This document shows positions 8,417-17,415 of a DNA stretch of 64,000 nucleotides, piece by piece; position 1 is the stretch's first letter, and each line of letters begins with the position of its first letter. A program made the position numbers and the translations under genes. This DNA comes from Frischella perrara (GTDB lineage: Bacteria > Pseudomonadota > Gammaproteobacteria > Enterobacterales > Orbaceae): NCBI RefSeq assembly GCF_000807275.1, contig NZ_CP009056.1:1799192-1863191 (forward strand), read 5' to 3'. Below the pieces are notes generated by a model, which was not told the origin of the DNA, did not search any database, and saw only the letters and a list, made by a program, of their open reading frames with translations.

Positions 8417-10462
8417 TTACATTGAAGACTTAATACCATAATGATGTAATAACGCCTCAAGTTTTGGTTCACGACCGCGGAAATTCTTGAATAATGTCAT
8501 TGGTTCATCGCTACCACCTTGCGATAAAATATGATCTAAAAACTCATTACCGGTTTTAACGTTGAAAATGCCCTCTTCTTCAAAACGAGAAAACGCATCA
8601 GCCGACAACACTTCAGCCCACAAATAACTGTAGTAGCCTGCTGCATAACCGCCAGCAAAAACATGACTAAAGGCATGTGGGAAACGACCCCATTCAACTG
8701 TTGGTGTAACGGCTACTAATTCACGCACTTGCTTTAAGGTTTCTAAAATTAAAGCACCTTGTTCTGGAGAGTATTCAAAATGCAAACGGAAATCGAACAG
8801 ACCAAATTCAAGTTGGCGCAAAATAAATAAAGCAGCCTGATAATTCTTAGCGTCTAACATTTTAGTTAGCATTTCTTTTGGTAATGGTTCACCGGTTTGA
8901 TAATGACCAGAAATAAAGGCTAATGCCTCAGGTTGCCAACACCAATTTTCCAAAAATTGACTTGGTAATTCAACCGCATCCCATGCTACCCCATTAATTC
9001 CAGCTACTGACGACGTTTCAATTTCCGTTAACATATGATGTAAACCATGACCAAATTCATGGAATAAAGTTGTTACCTCATTATGAGTAAATAACGCTGG
9101 TTTATCATCAACAGGGCGATTGAAATTACAAGTTAGATACGCGACTGGTTTTTGTAGATGACCATCAGCGAATCGCATTTGTCCAATACAATCATCCATC
9201 CATGCACCACCACGTTTATGCTCACGAGCATAAAGATCTAAATAAAAACTCGCTTTGTATTGACCTTGTTTATCAAATAAATCAAAGAATCGTACTTCTG
9301 GTGACCACACTTCTACATCTTTACGTTCTTTAAATGTAATACCAAATATCCGATTAACGACTTCAAACAAGCCACTAATTACCTTTTCTTCTGGAAAGTA
9401 AGGACGTAACTCTTCGTCATTAATGGTATATAAAAATTGCTTTTGCTTTTCACTGTAGTAACTAATATCCCAAGGTTTAATATCACTGGCGCCAAAATAT
9501 TCATAAGCATAACGTTTAAGTTGAATCAGTTCTTCTTCACCTTGTGGTTTAGCCTTTTCAGCTAGGTCATTCAAAAATGCTAATACTTGCTCAGGGCGAT
9601 CCGCCATTTTAGTTGCAAGTGAAATATGGGCATAACTATCAAACCCTAATAATTGTGCCAACTCATGACGTAAAGCAAGAATCTGTTTGATATTCTCAGT
9701 ATTATCCCATTTATGGGCATTTGGACCTTGATCAGATGCTCGGGTAGTATAAGCGTGATACATTTCATAACGTAAATCACGATTATCACAATACATCATT
9801 ACGGGAATATAACTCGGCATATCCAAAGTTACTAACCACCCTTCTAAACCTTTAGCCGTAGCTTGTGCTTTTGCAGCAGCTAAAGCACTTTCCGGCAATC
9901 CCGCTAACTCTTCAATATTGGTAATTAACTTTGTCCAACCCATTGTTGCATCAAGAACATTGTTACTATAATTGGAAGATAATTCTGATAATTTAGCAAC
10001 GATTTCTCCATAACGCTTTTGTTGTGCTTCCGGTAATCCGATTCCAGATAATTCAAAATCACGTAGTGCGTTGGTTATGGTTTTCTTTTGTGCTTTGGTT
10101 AACTGATTGAATTGTTCGCTTGCTTTTAAAGATTTATAAGCATTGTACAAACCTTTATGTTGACCAACCCATGTTGAATATTCAGATAACAACGGTAAAC
10201 ATGCTTCATAAGCTTCACGTAATTCAGGACTGTTTTTTACCGAATTAAGATGGCTAACTGGAGACCAAACGCGGCTAAATTTATCATCCGCTTCATCAAT
10301 CGGTTGAATCAAATTATCCCATGTATAATGCTCTTGATTAACAACCTGTTCAATCACTTCTCGACAATGTTCAATTGCTTGTTTCACTGCCGGTACCACA
10401 TGTTCTGGTTTGATTTGTGAAAATAACGGCAACGCTGATTGAATTAATAATGGATTTGTCAT
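8417..10462 (-). CDS. prlC: Oligopeptidase A (M3 metallopeptidase)
   Basis: Cytoplasmic zinc peptidase that degrades peptides, including cleaved signal peptides. 681 residues, essentially the family length (E. coli 680). The zinc motif HEFGHGLHHML is intact, with the downstream glutamate in the SVAGINGVAWDAVELPSQFLENW block. The start MTNPLLIQSALPLFSQIKPE is typical. First gene of the prlC-rsmJ pair. Confidence 0.96.
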   Translation of the reverse strand: MTNPLLIQSALPLFSQIKPEHVVPAVKQAIEHCREVIEQVVNQEHYTWDNLIQPIDEADDKFSRVWSPVSHLNSVKNSPELREAYEACLPLLSEYSTWVGQHKGLYNAYKSLKASEQFNQLTKAQKKTITNALRDFELSGIGLPEAQQKRYGEIVAKLSELSSNYSNNVLDATMGWTKLITNIEELAGLPESALAAAKAQATAKGLEGWLVTLDMPSYIPVMMYCDNRDLRYEMYHAYTTRASDQGPNAHKWDNTENIKQILALRHELAQLLGFDSYAHISLATKMADRPEQVLAFLNDLAEKAKPQGEEELIQLKRYAYEYFGASDIKPWDISYYSEKQKQFLYTINDEELRPYFPEEKVISGLFEVVNRIFGITFKERKDVEVWSPEVRFFDLFDKQGQYKASFYLDLYAREHKRGGAWMDDCIGQMRFADGHLQKPVAYLTCNFNRPVDDKPALFTHNEVTTLFHEFGHGLHHMLTEIETSSVAGINGVAWDAVELPSQFLENWCWQPEALAFISGHYQTGEPLPKEMLTKMLDAKNYQAALFILRQLEFGLFDFRLHFEYSPEQGALILETLKQVRELVAVTPTVEWGRFPHAFSHVFAGGYAAGYYSYLWAEVLSADAFSRFEEEGIFNVKTGNEFLDHILSQGGSDEPMTLFKNFRGREPKLEALLHHYGIKSSM

Positions 10463-10919
10463 GGCAATACCTTTAGGCGTATTTTAAAAAGAATGATATA
10501 TTATATTGGCTTAAATTTCGTAAATTCAAGGGATACAAACAGATTTAATTACTACCTTATCTAACTGACCTGCTGTTTATTAATACTTACCAAACATACT
10601 CTCATAATTCAGGTTTGCATTAAACTTATCTACTCCATCTTCAACAAACCCATTTATAAGTATTGATTATTACTAGCAGTTAAAATTGATTCTTTTACAA
10701 AATATAACTTAGCTCACAAAAAACCAAAATTCAAAGGAAAACTACTGACGAATTCTAATCTTACTGCTAAACTAGGTAAGTTTGGCAATAACTTTAATAA
10801 CAATAATGATATGCAAAATAACATGAATAAAAACAATAGCAAGCGACTATAACCAAAATCACAAATTCACCCATCATAGTAACCACATTCGATTAAATAT
10901 AAAAAAAACAGGAAACCGG
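10463..10919. other. Intergenic region between prlC and the repeat-protein gene
   Basis: 457 bases between divergent genes. It must hold both promoters. On the plus strand, about 10735-10852 is an open stretch without a start codon, reading TNSNLTAKLGKFGNN and ending in an asparagine-rich tail. It vaguely resembles the NQNLTSKLTANTDM segment of the downstream protein and may be a decayed gene end. No RNA gene or clear operator is visible. Confidence 0.4.
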
Positions 10920-13900
10920 ATGACAGAACTTATCATTGACCCAAAAATCGAGCAACTGAAAAAGATCACCCGCCAAGATGGCGCTGATAAATATGCTCAA
11001 GCACTGTATGACTTAGCAGATATTTACCATTTTGAAAAAAATGATATTGAACAAGCTGAATACTATTATCAATTAATTGAAAAAAATGATAACTCTATAG
11101 TTTATGCTGGTGCGCAATACAATTTAGGATACATTTACCATTATCATAAAAATGATATTAAAGTTGCTCAAGTTTATTATCAATTAGTTGAAAAAAATGA
11201 TCACCCACAAGCTTATGCACTAGCACAATACCAATTGGGTCAGATTTTCCATTTTTATAAAAATGATATTGAACAGGCCGAATACTATTATCTATTAGTT
11301 AATAAAAATGATTGTCCTCAATCTTATGCATATGCGCAATGTCAATTGGGAAATATTTATAAAGATTACAAAGATGATATTAAATTGGCTGAAGACTATT
11401 ATCGATTAGTGGAAAAAAATAATAGTCTTGAAGCTTATTCACAAGCACAACACCAATTAGGGCAGATTTATCAATTTTATAAAGATGATATTGAACAGGC
11501 TGAAGCTTATTATCGATTAGCTGAAAAAAATAATAGTCCTCAAGCTTATGCGCACGCACAATTCCTATTAGGGCAGATTTATCAATTTTACAAAGATGAT
11601 AGTGAAAACGCAGAACACTATTATCGATTAGTTGAAAAAAATGATAATCCTCAAGCTTATGCAGATGCACAATACCAATTGGGACAAATTTATCAATTTG
11701 ATAAAGGTGATATTGAACACTCAGAACACTATTATCAATTAGTTGAAAAAAATGATAGCCGTCTATCTTTTGCAGAGGCGCAATGTCAATTGGGAAATAT
11801 ATATCAATATTACAAAAATGATATTGAACAGGCCGAAAATCATTATCGATTAGTTGAAAAAAATGATACCCCTCAAGCTTATTCAGATGGCCAATGCCTA
11901 ATGCGACGTATTTATCAATTTAAAAAAGATGATATTAAACAGACCGAAAATTATCATCAATTAGTTGAAAAAAATGGTAGTCTTCATGCTTATGTAGAGG
12001 CCCAATGTCAATTGGGAAATATATATCAACATTACAAAAATGATATTAAACAAGCCGAATACTATTATCGATTAGTTGAAAAAAATGGTAATCGTCAAGT
12101 TTATGCATATGCACAATTCCAATTGGGACAGATTTATCAATTTGATAAAGATAATATTGAACACGCAGAACACTATTATCGATTAGTTGAAAAAAATGAT
12201 AACCCTCAAGCTTATGCAATAGCGCAATTCCAATTGGGACAGATTTTCCTTTATCATAAAAATGATATTGAACAGGCCGAAAATCATTATCGATTAGTTG
12301 AAAAAAATGATAGTTCTCAAGCTTATGCAGAGTCGCAATACCATTTGGGATTAATTTATCATTATCATAAAAAAGATATTAAACAGGCTAAAGCTTATTA
12401 TCGATCAATTGAAAAAAATGACCTCCTTACTGTTTATGAAATGGCACAAATTAATTTAGGGATTCTTCACTCAGATGATCCACAACTTGCTAGTAAATAT
12501 TATTTACAAGTCTGTGATAGCGAGGAGCCATGGTTAGCTAACTGGGCAAACCAAAAATTAGGTAATATTGCCTATTTTTCAAAAATAGACACTGATTTGC
12601 AATCCCCCAAATATTATTACCAGAAAGTTATCTATACCAGTTTATCATTTGAGGCCTATATTACCGCTCAAATCATGTTAGCATTTATTAATAGTGGTCA
12701 TGATCAAATATTTAAAAAAATAGAAGAATATAATAAGCATGTTATCAAACCAATTTGTGACATTCGAAAATTAACTGTAGATATACAAAAAAAGCTATTA
12801 GTGGATTTTAAATTAGATAAAACGTTAAGTGAACAAGAACAACAATTTGAACGGTTAGTTGCACACTATACCAAACCCGGCGTGTTATTTAATCTTTTAA
12901 AAAATGAGCCAAGTGATTTCCGTTTAAATGTCGTTGATTTTATGAATGATCCAACCGAAAATCAGCTATTAAGCAATTGGCTAGGAATTAAAAGTGACAG
13001 CAATAACGACATTAAGAGCTTCTTAGCTAGTTTTTCATTTAATCATAACTCATTAAATCAATTTCGCTTATATGGCAATGAAAACAATATTGTTGGCTCT
13101 GGTGTAAGTATTGTTTTTAATCAACAGTTTTTTGGTAGCGATGTTAATCGAAGCATCAATGATGACAGTATAAATCTCTTAAATCAAAATCTTACCTCTA
13201 AATTAACCGCCAATACTGATATGTTAAATAAAGCGAAAAACGGTAGCGATGTTAATCGAAGCATCAATGATGACAGTATAAATTTCTTAAATCAAAATCT
13301 TACCTCTAAATTAACCGCCAATACTGACATGATAAATAAAACGGAAAACAATACAAAAATAGTAAAAGATAATGATATATCGCCGTTACATCCTCTATCG
13401 TTATTTCGCTGTGTTTATTTTGACCCTGAAACTAATTATATCAGCATTGCCAAACGTAACTTATACTCATTTTATTTAGAACATAAAGGTTGTAAACCTG
13501 AAGTAATTAACAGCAAATGGCAAAAATATTTAGATCTTCTAGATGAAGAAAACAAAATATCTGAAATCAGGGAGTTATTAGAACAAATCCGTAACGAAAT
13601 AATAAACTTAAAGGAGAATAAGAAACTTCAAGTAATTTCAAATCTTGATCAATTAATTTCACTGGCATTAATGCCTATCTCATGTTTAATAAAACATGCT
13701 GCTTTTGAGGATGAAGATGAATGCCGAATAATTTATATTACCCATATTGCTGATGAAAAAATTCAAGCGCCTTATGACTATGCTTCGGCAAATAGCCTAT
13801 TTATAAATTATGCCAAGGTTGAGAAATATATTGATAAGATTTACTTAGGGCCTCAATGTCAACCCTCTCATAAATTATGGATCACCAACCATGTAAGAAA

Positions 13901-13952
13901 ATCAAATTATAACTCAATTAAAGTTATTCAATCAGAAATGCCATTACGCTAA
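10920..13952 (+). CDS. Tandem TPR/Sel1-like repeat protein with DUF2971-like C-terminus
   Basis: 1010 residues, no signal peptide. Residues 25-505 are 13 consecutive 37-residue helical-hairpin units with consensus YAxAQxQLGQIYxFxKxDI-xxAExYYRLVEKND, like Sel1/TPR solenoids. After two or three decayed units comes a C-terminal region (about 640-1005) with HYTKPGVLFNLL, VDFMNDPTENQLL and FEDEDECRIIYI. These blocks resemble DUF2971, a domain often seen in defence or stress-linked accessory genes. An AGGA element 7 bases before the ATG supports the start. It is transcribed alone. The function is unknown, and protein-protein scaffolding by the solenoid is inferred. Confidence 0.75.
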   Translation: MTELIIDPKIEQLKKITRQDGADKYAQALYDLADIYHFEKNDIEQAEYYYQLIEKNDNSIVYAGAQYNLGYIYHYHKNDIKVAQVYYQLVEKNDHPQAYALAQYQLGQIFHFYKNDIEQAEYYYLLVNKNDCPQSYAYAQCQLGNIYKDYKDDIKLAEDYYRLVEKNNSLEAYSQAQHQLGQIYQFYKDDIEQAEAYYRLAEKNNSPQAYAHAQFLLGQIYQFYKDDSENAEHYYRLVEKNDNPQAYADAQYQLGQIYQFDKGDIEHSEHYYQLVEKNDSRLSFAEAQCQLGNIYQYYKNDIEQAENHYRLVEKNDTPQAYSDGQCLMRRIYQFKKDDIKQTENYHQLVEKNGSLHAYVEAQCQLGNIYQHYKNDIKQAEYYYRLVEKNGNRQVYAYAQFQLGQIYQFDKDNIEHAEHYYRLVEKNDNPQAYAIAQFQLGQIFLYHKNDIEQAENHYRLVEKNDSSQAYAESQYHLGLIYHYHKKDIKQAKAYYRSIEKNDLLTVYEMAQINLGILHSDDPQLASKYYLQVCDSEEPWLANWANQKLGNIAYFSKIDTDLQSPKYYYQKVIYTSLSFEAYITAQIMLAFINSGHDQIFKKIEEYNKHVIKPICDIRKLTVDIQKKLLVDFKLDKTLSEQEQQFERLVAHYTKPGVLFNLLKNEPSDFRLNVVDFMNDPTENQLLSNWLGIKSDSNNDIKSFLASFSFNHNSLNQFRLYGNENNIVGSGVSIVFNQQFFGSDVNRSINDDSINLLNQNLTSKLTANTDMLNKAKNGSDVNRSINDDSINFLNQNLTSKLTANTDMINKTENNTKIVKDNDISPLHPLSLFRCVYFDPETNYISIAKRNLYSFYLEHKGCKPEVINSKWQKYLDLLDEENKISEIRELLEQIRNEIINLKENKKLQVISNLDQLISLALMPISCLIKHAAFEDEDECRIIYITHIADEKIQAPYDYASANSLFINYAKVEKYIDKIYLGPQCQPSHKLWITNHVRKSNYNSIKVIQSEMPLR
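10992..12434 (+). repeat. 13 tandem 111-bp units coding 37-residue solenoid repeats
   Basis: The units keep period and frame across 1.44 kb. The core VEKND is almost invariant, while the residues after AQ and around the KND turn vary. Units 4-7 and 10-12 are especially alike at DNA level, suggesting recent unit duplication or conversion. Confidence 0.85.
13134..13349 (+). repeat. Near-exact 108-bp tandem duplication
   Basis: Two copies (13134-13241 and 13242-13349) code the 36-residue block starting GSDVNRSINDDSIN, differing at only a few positions. It lies between the two halves of the DUF2971-like region. The reading frame is kept. Confidence 0.85.
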
Positions 13953-13958
13953 CATAAA

Positions 13959-13985
13959 AAAGGGCATCAACCTTGGTGCCCTTTA
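13959..13985. terminator. Bidirectional terminator
   Basis: AAAGGGCA ... TGCCCTTT stem with T-rich flanks on both sides. On the minus strand it is followed by seven T residues, on the plus strand by TTTAAAC. It separates the convergent repeat-protein gene and cnoX. Confidence 0.75.
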
Positions 13986-14035
13986 AACAATTTTAATTGT
14001 TACATTTGCTAGATATTGTATCAGTGAACAGTTTA

Positions 14036-14917
14036 TCAATAAAGTAAAGTATATAACTTACGACGGTAAGTTGCTGCCAACGGATTACTTGTACCAAGCG
14101 CCGCCAGCATATCTAATAACGATTTTTTCAACTGCCCGTCGCCGGCATTAAGATCATTTTGTAATGGTTCAAATACTAGTGCTAATGCTTCTTCATGGCG
14201 TCCAACTTGCATAAGTTGCGTTGCTAATTGGCTAATTAACGCAATATTATTGGGATCTTGAGCTAAGTCATGTTGTAATTGTTGAATTTCTGGAGAATTA
14301 GCTGCTTGCTGTAATAACTCTATCTCGGCAATTAAACCATGATAAGTTGTATCTTGATCTTGCAGTGGAATAGACGCTAATGTTGCCTTAGCATCATCAA
14401 GCTGTTTTAATTCAATTTGAGCTTTCGCCAACAATAATGCAATGTCACTACGCGGTTTACCTAAGTGATCCATTAAATTTTGCCAAGCTTGTTTCAATAA
14501 CGGCAAAGCTGCCGTGTAATTCTGTTCGGCAAGAAGCTGCTGTGCTTCGACTAATTTTAATTCATCTTCATTAGGTAGAACTTTGTCTAATAATGCCTGA
14601 ATTGCTTCTTCTGGTTGTGGACCTTGAAAACCATCAACAGGTTGCCCATTTTGAAATAAGTAAACAGTGGGAATAGCACGTAAGCCAAATTGGGCAGCTA
14701 ACATTTGCTGCTCGTCACAATTTAATTTGGCTAAAATGAAACGACCTTGATGTTGGTTAGCTAGTTTTTCAAGTGTAGTAGTGAGTTCTTGGCATTGTGC
14801 ACTACGTGCTGACCAGAAGTAAAACAAAACCGGTAATTGGGTTGATTGTTGTAAAATCTGTTGAATATTTTGTTCATTAATTTCAATAATATATTGCGTT
14901 TGCATAGTTTTTTCCAT
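14036..14917 (-). CDS. cnoX: Thioredoxin-like chaperedoxin CnoX (YbbN)
   Basis: Holdase that protects clients from oxidation and hands them to DnaK/GroEL in enterics. 293 residues, family length about 285. The thioredoxin fold covers about residues 8-115, with [11 protein letters not shown] in place of the CxxC redox site, so only the second cysteine (C42) remains, as in E. coli. A TPR-like helical C-terminus follows. A second in-frame ATG four codons in is better spaced from GGAAAAA and may be the true start. It lies 13 bases after the ybbO-type gene on the same strand, the same neighbours as in E. coli. Confidence 0.92.
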   Translation of the reverse strand: MEKTMQTQYIIEINEQNIQQILQQSTQLPVLFYFWSARSAQCQELTTTLEKLANQHQGRFILAKLNCDEQQMLAAQFGLRAIPTVYLFQNGQPVDGFQGPQPEEAIQALLDKVLPNEDELKLVEAQQLLAEQNYTAALPLLKQAWQNLMDHLGKPRSDIALLLAKAQIELKQLDDAKATLASIPLQDQDTTYHGLIAEIELLQQAANSPEIQQLQHDLAQDPNNIALISQLATQLMQVGRHEEALALVFEPLQNDLNAGDGQLKKSLLDMLAALGTSNPLAATYRRKLYTLLY

Positions 14918-14930
14918 AACGAATTGTTCA

Positions 14931-15701
14931 CTATTTACTAATCAGAATTTTATCCATTAGTTTATCAGGTAGTATCCGTTTGGCAATGGCAGCTAGTTGG
15001 GTAACCAAAGTAACCCTATAACGTACTTTAGGTGAACGACTTTCTAAAGCATGAAATAGTTTGGGTAATATCGCTTCTGGCGGTAGCGTAAATCGTTTAG
15101 CAATAGGTGGATTTTCAACCTTTCGCTGTTGCTCAGTTTGTAAGACATTGGTTTTAAAATTGGTGGTTAATGGACCCGGCTCAATTAAACAGACTTTCAC
15201 ATTACAGTCTGATAATTCTAAGCGCATTACATCTGACCATGCTTCAAGAGCATATTTACTGGCACTGTAAGCGCCTCGCCCCGGCGTAGCAATAAAACCA
15301 ACTATTGAACTGGTTTGAATAATACGACCGCCCCCTTGTGCCTTTATGGCGGGTAATAATAATTGCGTTAATTGATGGACTGCAAAGAAATTGGTTGAAA
15401 ATTGTTGCTCCAATTGTTGACGGCTAATTGTAGTTAGTTTGCCGTAAACACCAAATCCAGCATTATTAAATAGCGCATATAAATTATTATTTGTTAATGC
15501 TAATACTTGTGCTGCTGCTTGCTCTACTGACAACGGATCATCTAAATCAAGTAAAACTGACTCAAAACCTAAACCATTTAGCCGTTCAACGTCTTGAATT
15601 TTACGACAAGAGACAATCACGCGATAACCCCTATTTTTTAATGCATTAGCCGATAAGAATCCAATTCCGCTTGAGCAACCTGTAATAAAGATAGATTTCA
15701 T
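14931..15701 (-). CDS. ybbO: Short-chain dehydrogenase, YbbO-type aldehyde reductase
   Basis: 256 residues. The cofactor motif ITGCSSGIG is at the N-terminus, NNAGFGVYG in the middle and the catalytic S...YSASK (YxxxK) at about residues 144-150. EPGPLTTNF follows. The order of motifs and flanking sequence agree with E. coli YbbO, described as an NADPH-dependent aldehyde reductase. First gene of the ybbO-cnoX pair, divergent from mtnN. Confidence 0.87.
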   Translation of the reverse strand: MKSIFITGCSSGIGFLSANALKNRGYRVIVSCRKIQDVERLNGLGFESVLLDLDDPLSVEQAAAQVLALTNNNLYALFNNAGFGVYGKLTTISRQQLEQQFSTNFFAVHQLTQLLLPAIKAQGGGRIIQTSSIVGFIATPGRGAYSASKYALEAWSDVMRLELSDCNVKVCLIEPGPLTTNFKTNVLQTEQQRKVENPPIAKRFTLPPEAILPKLFHALESRSPKVRYRVTLVTQLAAIAKRILPDKLMDKILISK

Positions 15702-15827
15702 TGATAAATATTCCCTTAGCCGATTAATTCGCCACCAATCTGCTTTAATATTGTAAATTTACCTGTAACTCCTTATGATAACATAACTGTTTATTTAATT
15801 ATATTTTTCACATCACTAAGGGATAAT

Positions 15828-16526
15828 ATGAAAATTGCAATTATTGCCGCAATGGCAGAAGAAGTTGCCATCCTGAAAAGTAAGATCACTGATTGCCAAA
15901 TTGATAATATCTTTGGCTTTGAATTTTATTGTGGTCAAATTCAAGGTTGTGAAGTTGTGTTATTACAATCGGGTATCGGCAAAGTTGCCGCAGCCAGTGC
16001 AACCACCTTATTATTAAGCCGTTTTGAAGTAGATGCAGTTATTAATACAGGTTCAGCCGGTGGCACAGATAGTCGTCTTAAAATTGGTGATGTAGTAGTT
16101 TCTACCCAAGCTATTTATCACGATGTTAATTTAACCCCATTTGGATACGAACCGGGGCAAATGGCTGGCTGCCCAATCACTTTCGTCGCAGACGATTCGT
16201 TACGTATGATAGCCAAACAAGCTATTGAAGCACAAGGCGTTAATGCCATTGCAGGCGTTATAGCTAGTGGTGATAGTTTCATCAATGGCGAACAAGCATT
16301 AACAACCATTAAAAGCCAATTTCCTGAAACCGTGGCTGTTGAAATGGAAGCTGCTGCTATCGCTCACGTATGTTGGTTGTTTTCCACGCCGTTTATTGTG
16401 GTAAGAGCAATATCGGATAATGGTGATAAAGCCTCAGCTGTGAATTTCGATGAATTTTTGCCACTTGCAGCAAAGCAGTCCTCTTTAATTGTTGAAACTA
16501 TGCTAAAACAACTAATGAGCAAATAG
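15828..16526 (+). CDS. mtnN: 5'-methylthioadenosine/S-adenosylhomocysteine nucleosidase
   Basis: Removes adenine from MTA and SAH, serving methionine salvage and autoinducer-2 precursor formation. 232 residues, exactly the E. coli length. The catalytic E12 (MAEEVAIL), the VEMEAAAIAHV glutamate and the SDNGD aspartate are all present. GGGATAAT precedes the ATG. It is followed after 20 bases by yadS. Confidence 0.97.
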   Translation: MKIAIIAAMAEEVAILKSKITDCQIDNIFGFEFYCGQIQGCEVVLLQSGIGKVAAASATTLLLSRFEVDAVINTGSAGGTDSRLKIGDVVVSTQAIYHDVNLTPFGYEPGQMAGCPITFVADDSLRMIAKQAIEAQGVNAIAGVIASGDSFINGEQALTTIKSQFPETVAVEMEAAAIAHVCWLFSTPFIVVRAISDNGDKASAVNFDEFLPLAAKQSSLIVETMLKQLMSK

Positions 16527-16546
16527 TAACGTAACGACTTGATACT

Positions 16547-17185
16547 ATGAACTACATTTTTTGGTGTGATATTCTGGGTACTATTGTTTTTGCAATTTCA
16601 GGTGTTTTGTTAGCAGCAAAAAAAGAGATGGATCCCATTGGCGCCTTAGTACTGGGCGTCATTACAGCCGTTGGCGGAGGCACGATCCGAGATGTCCTAC
16701 TAAATCATGGTCCAATCTTTTGGATTACTGATTCAACGGATCTTTGGGTTGCCATAATCAGCTCCTTTCTTGCAATGATATTTATTCGTTATTCATCCTA
16801 TAACAAATACCCTAAGTGGCTAATGCCAGTCTTAGATGCTATAGGTTTGGCGGTTTTTGTCGGAATAGGTGTCAATAAAGCGGTAGCTTCACAGGTTAAT
16901 GAACTTGTCATGATTTGCATGGGTGTCTTAACAGGTGTTGGTGGCGGTATACTTCGTGATGTATTGGCTCGTGATATACCCATGGTGTTTCGAACAGATA
17001 TTTACGCCACAGCTTGCCTTGTGGGCGGATCTGTACACACTATAAGCTATTTATATTTCAACTTACCTTTAGAATCGGCAACCGTTTTAGGTATTATCGT
17101 GACCTTAACAATTCGTTTATTTGCCATTTATTGGAAGTTAACTTTACCCGTAGTATGTGCGAAACAAGATAAATCAAATTCTTAA
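16547..17185 (+). CDS. yadS: Trimeric intracellular cation (TRIC) channel family protein
   Basis: 212-residue inner-membrane protein with seven predicted helices and two UPF0126 halves, each with the GGGTIRD / GGGILRD loop. Very close to E. coli YadS in motif order. In enterics mtnN, btuF and yadS are neighbours; here btuF is missing between them. The physiological ion is not settled for bacterial members. Confidence 0.92.
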   Translation: MNYIFWCDILGTIVFAISGVLLAAKKEMDPIGALVLGVITAVGGGTIRDVLLNHGPIFWITDSTDLWVAIISSFLAMIFIRYSSYNKYPKWLMPVLDAIGLAVFVGIGVNKAVASQVNELVMICMGVLTGVGGGILRDVLARDIPMVFRTDIYATACLVGGSVHTISYLYFNLPLESATVLGIIVTLTIRLFAIYWKLTLPVVCAKQDKSNS

Positions 17186-17336
17186 GGATGATAATAAAAA
17201 ACCCGAGCGTGTTATAGGTGATATTTTAACCAATCAAACTTAAAGCTAATCATAAAACGGATTAAAAACATATTTAACGTAAAAATTTGCTTTCTATCAT
17301 TCAGTAAAGCACCTATACTGCAAATGCTTGCTATTT

Positions 17337-17355
17337 GCAAATGATTATCATTAAC
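17337..17355 (+). promoter_or_regulatory. Fur box
   Basis: The 19-mer GCAAATGATTATCATTAAC matches the palindromic Fur consensus GATAATGATAATCATTATC at 15 of 19 positions. It lies 60 bases ahead of the TonB-dependent receptor start. Iron repression of the receptor is the expected consequence. Confidence 0.8.
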
Positions 17356-17415
17356 AAAAATAATATTATAATGAATTTACTATCCATTCAGTTTTAAATC
17401 TGACAAGGAATACAT

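Noticed and set aside
11380-11670. A 96-codon minus-strand frame with internal repeats inside the solenoid gene.
   Set aside because: It is the antisense shadow of the repeated units.
10992-12434. Regular 111-bp repeats considered as a CRISPR-like or satellite array.
   Set aside because: The period is a multiple of three with one long open frame and conserved amino-acid positions, so it is a protein solenoid.
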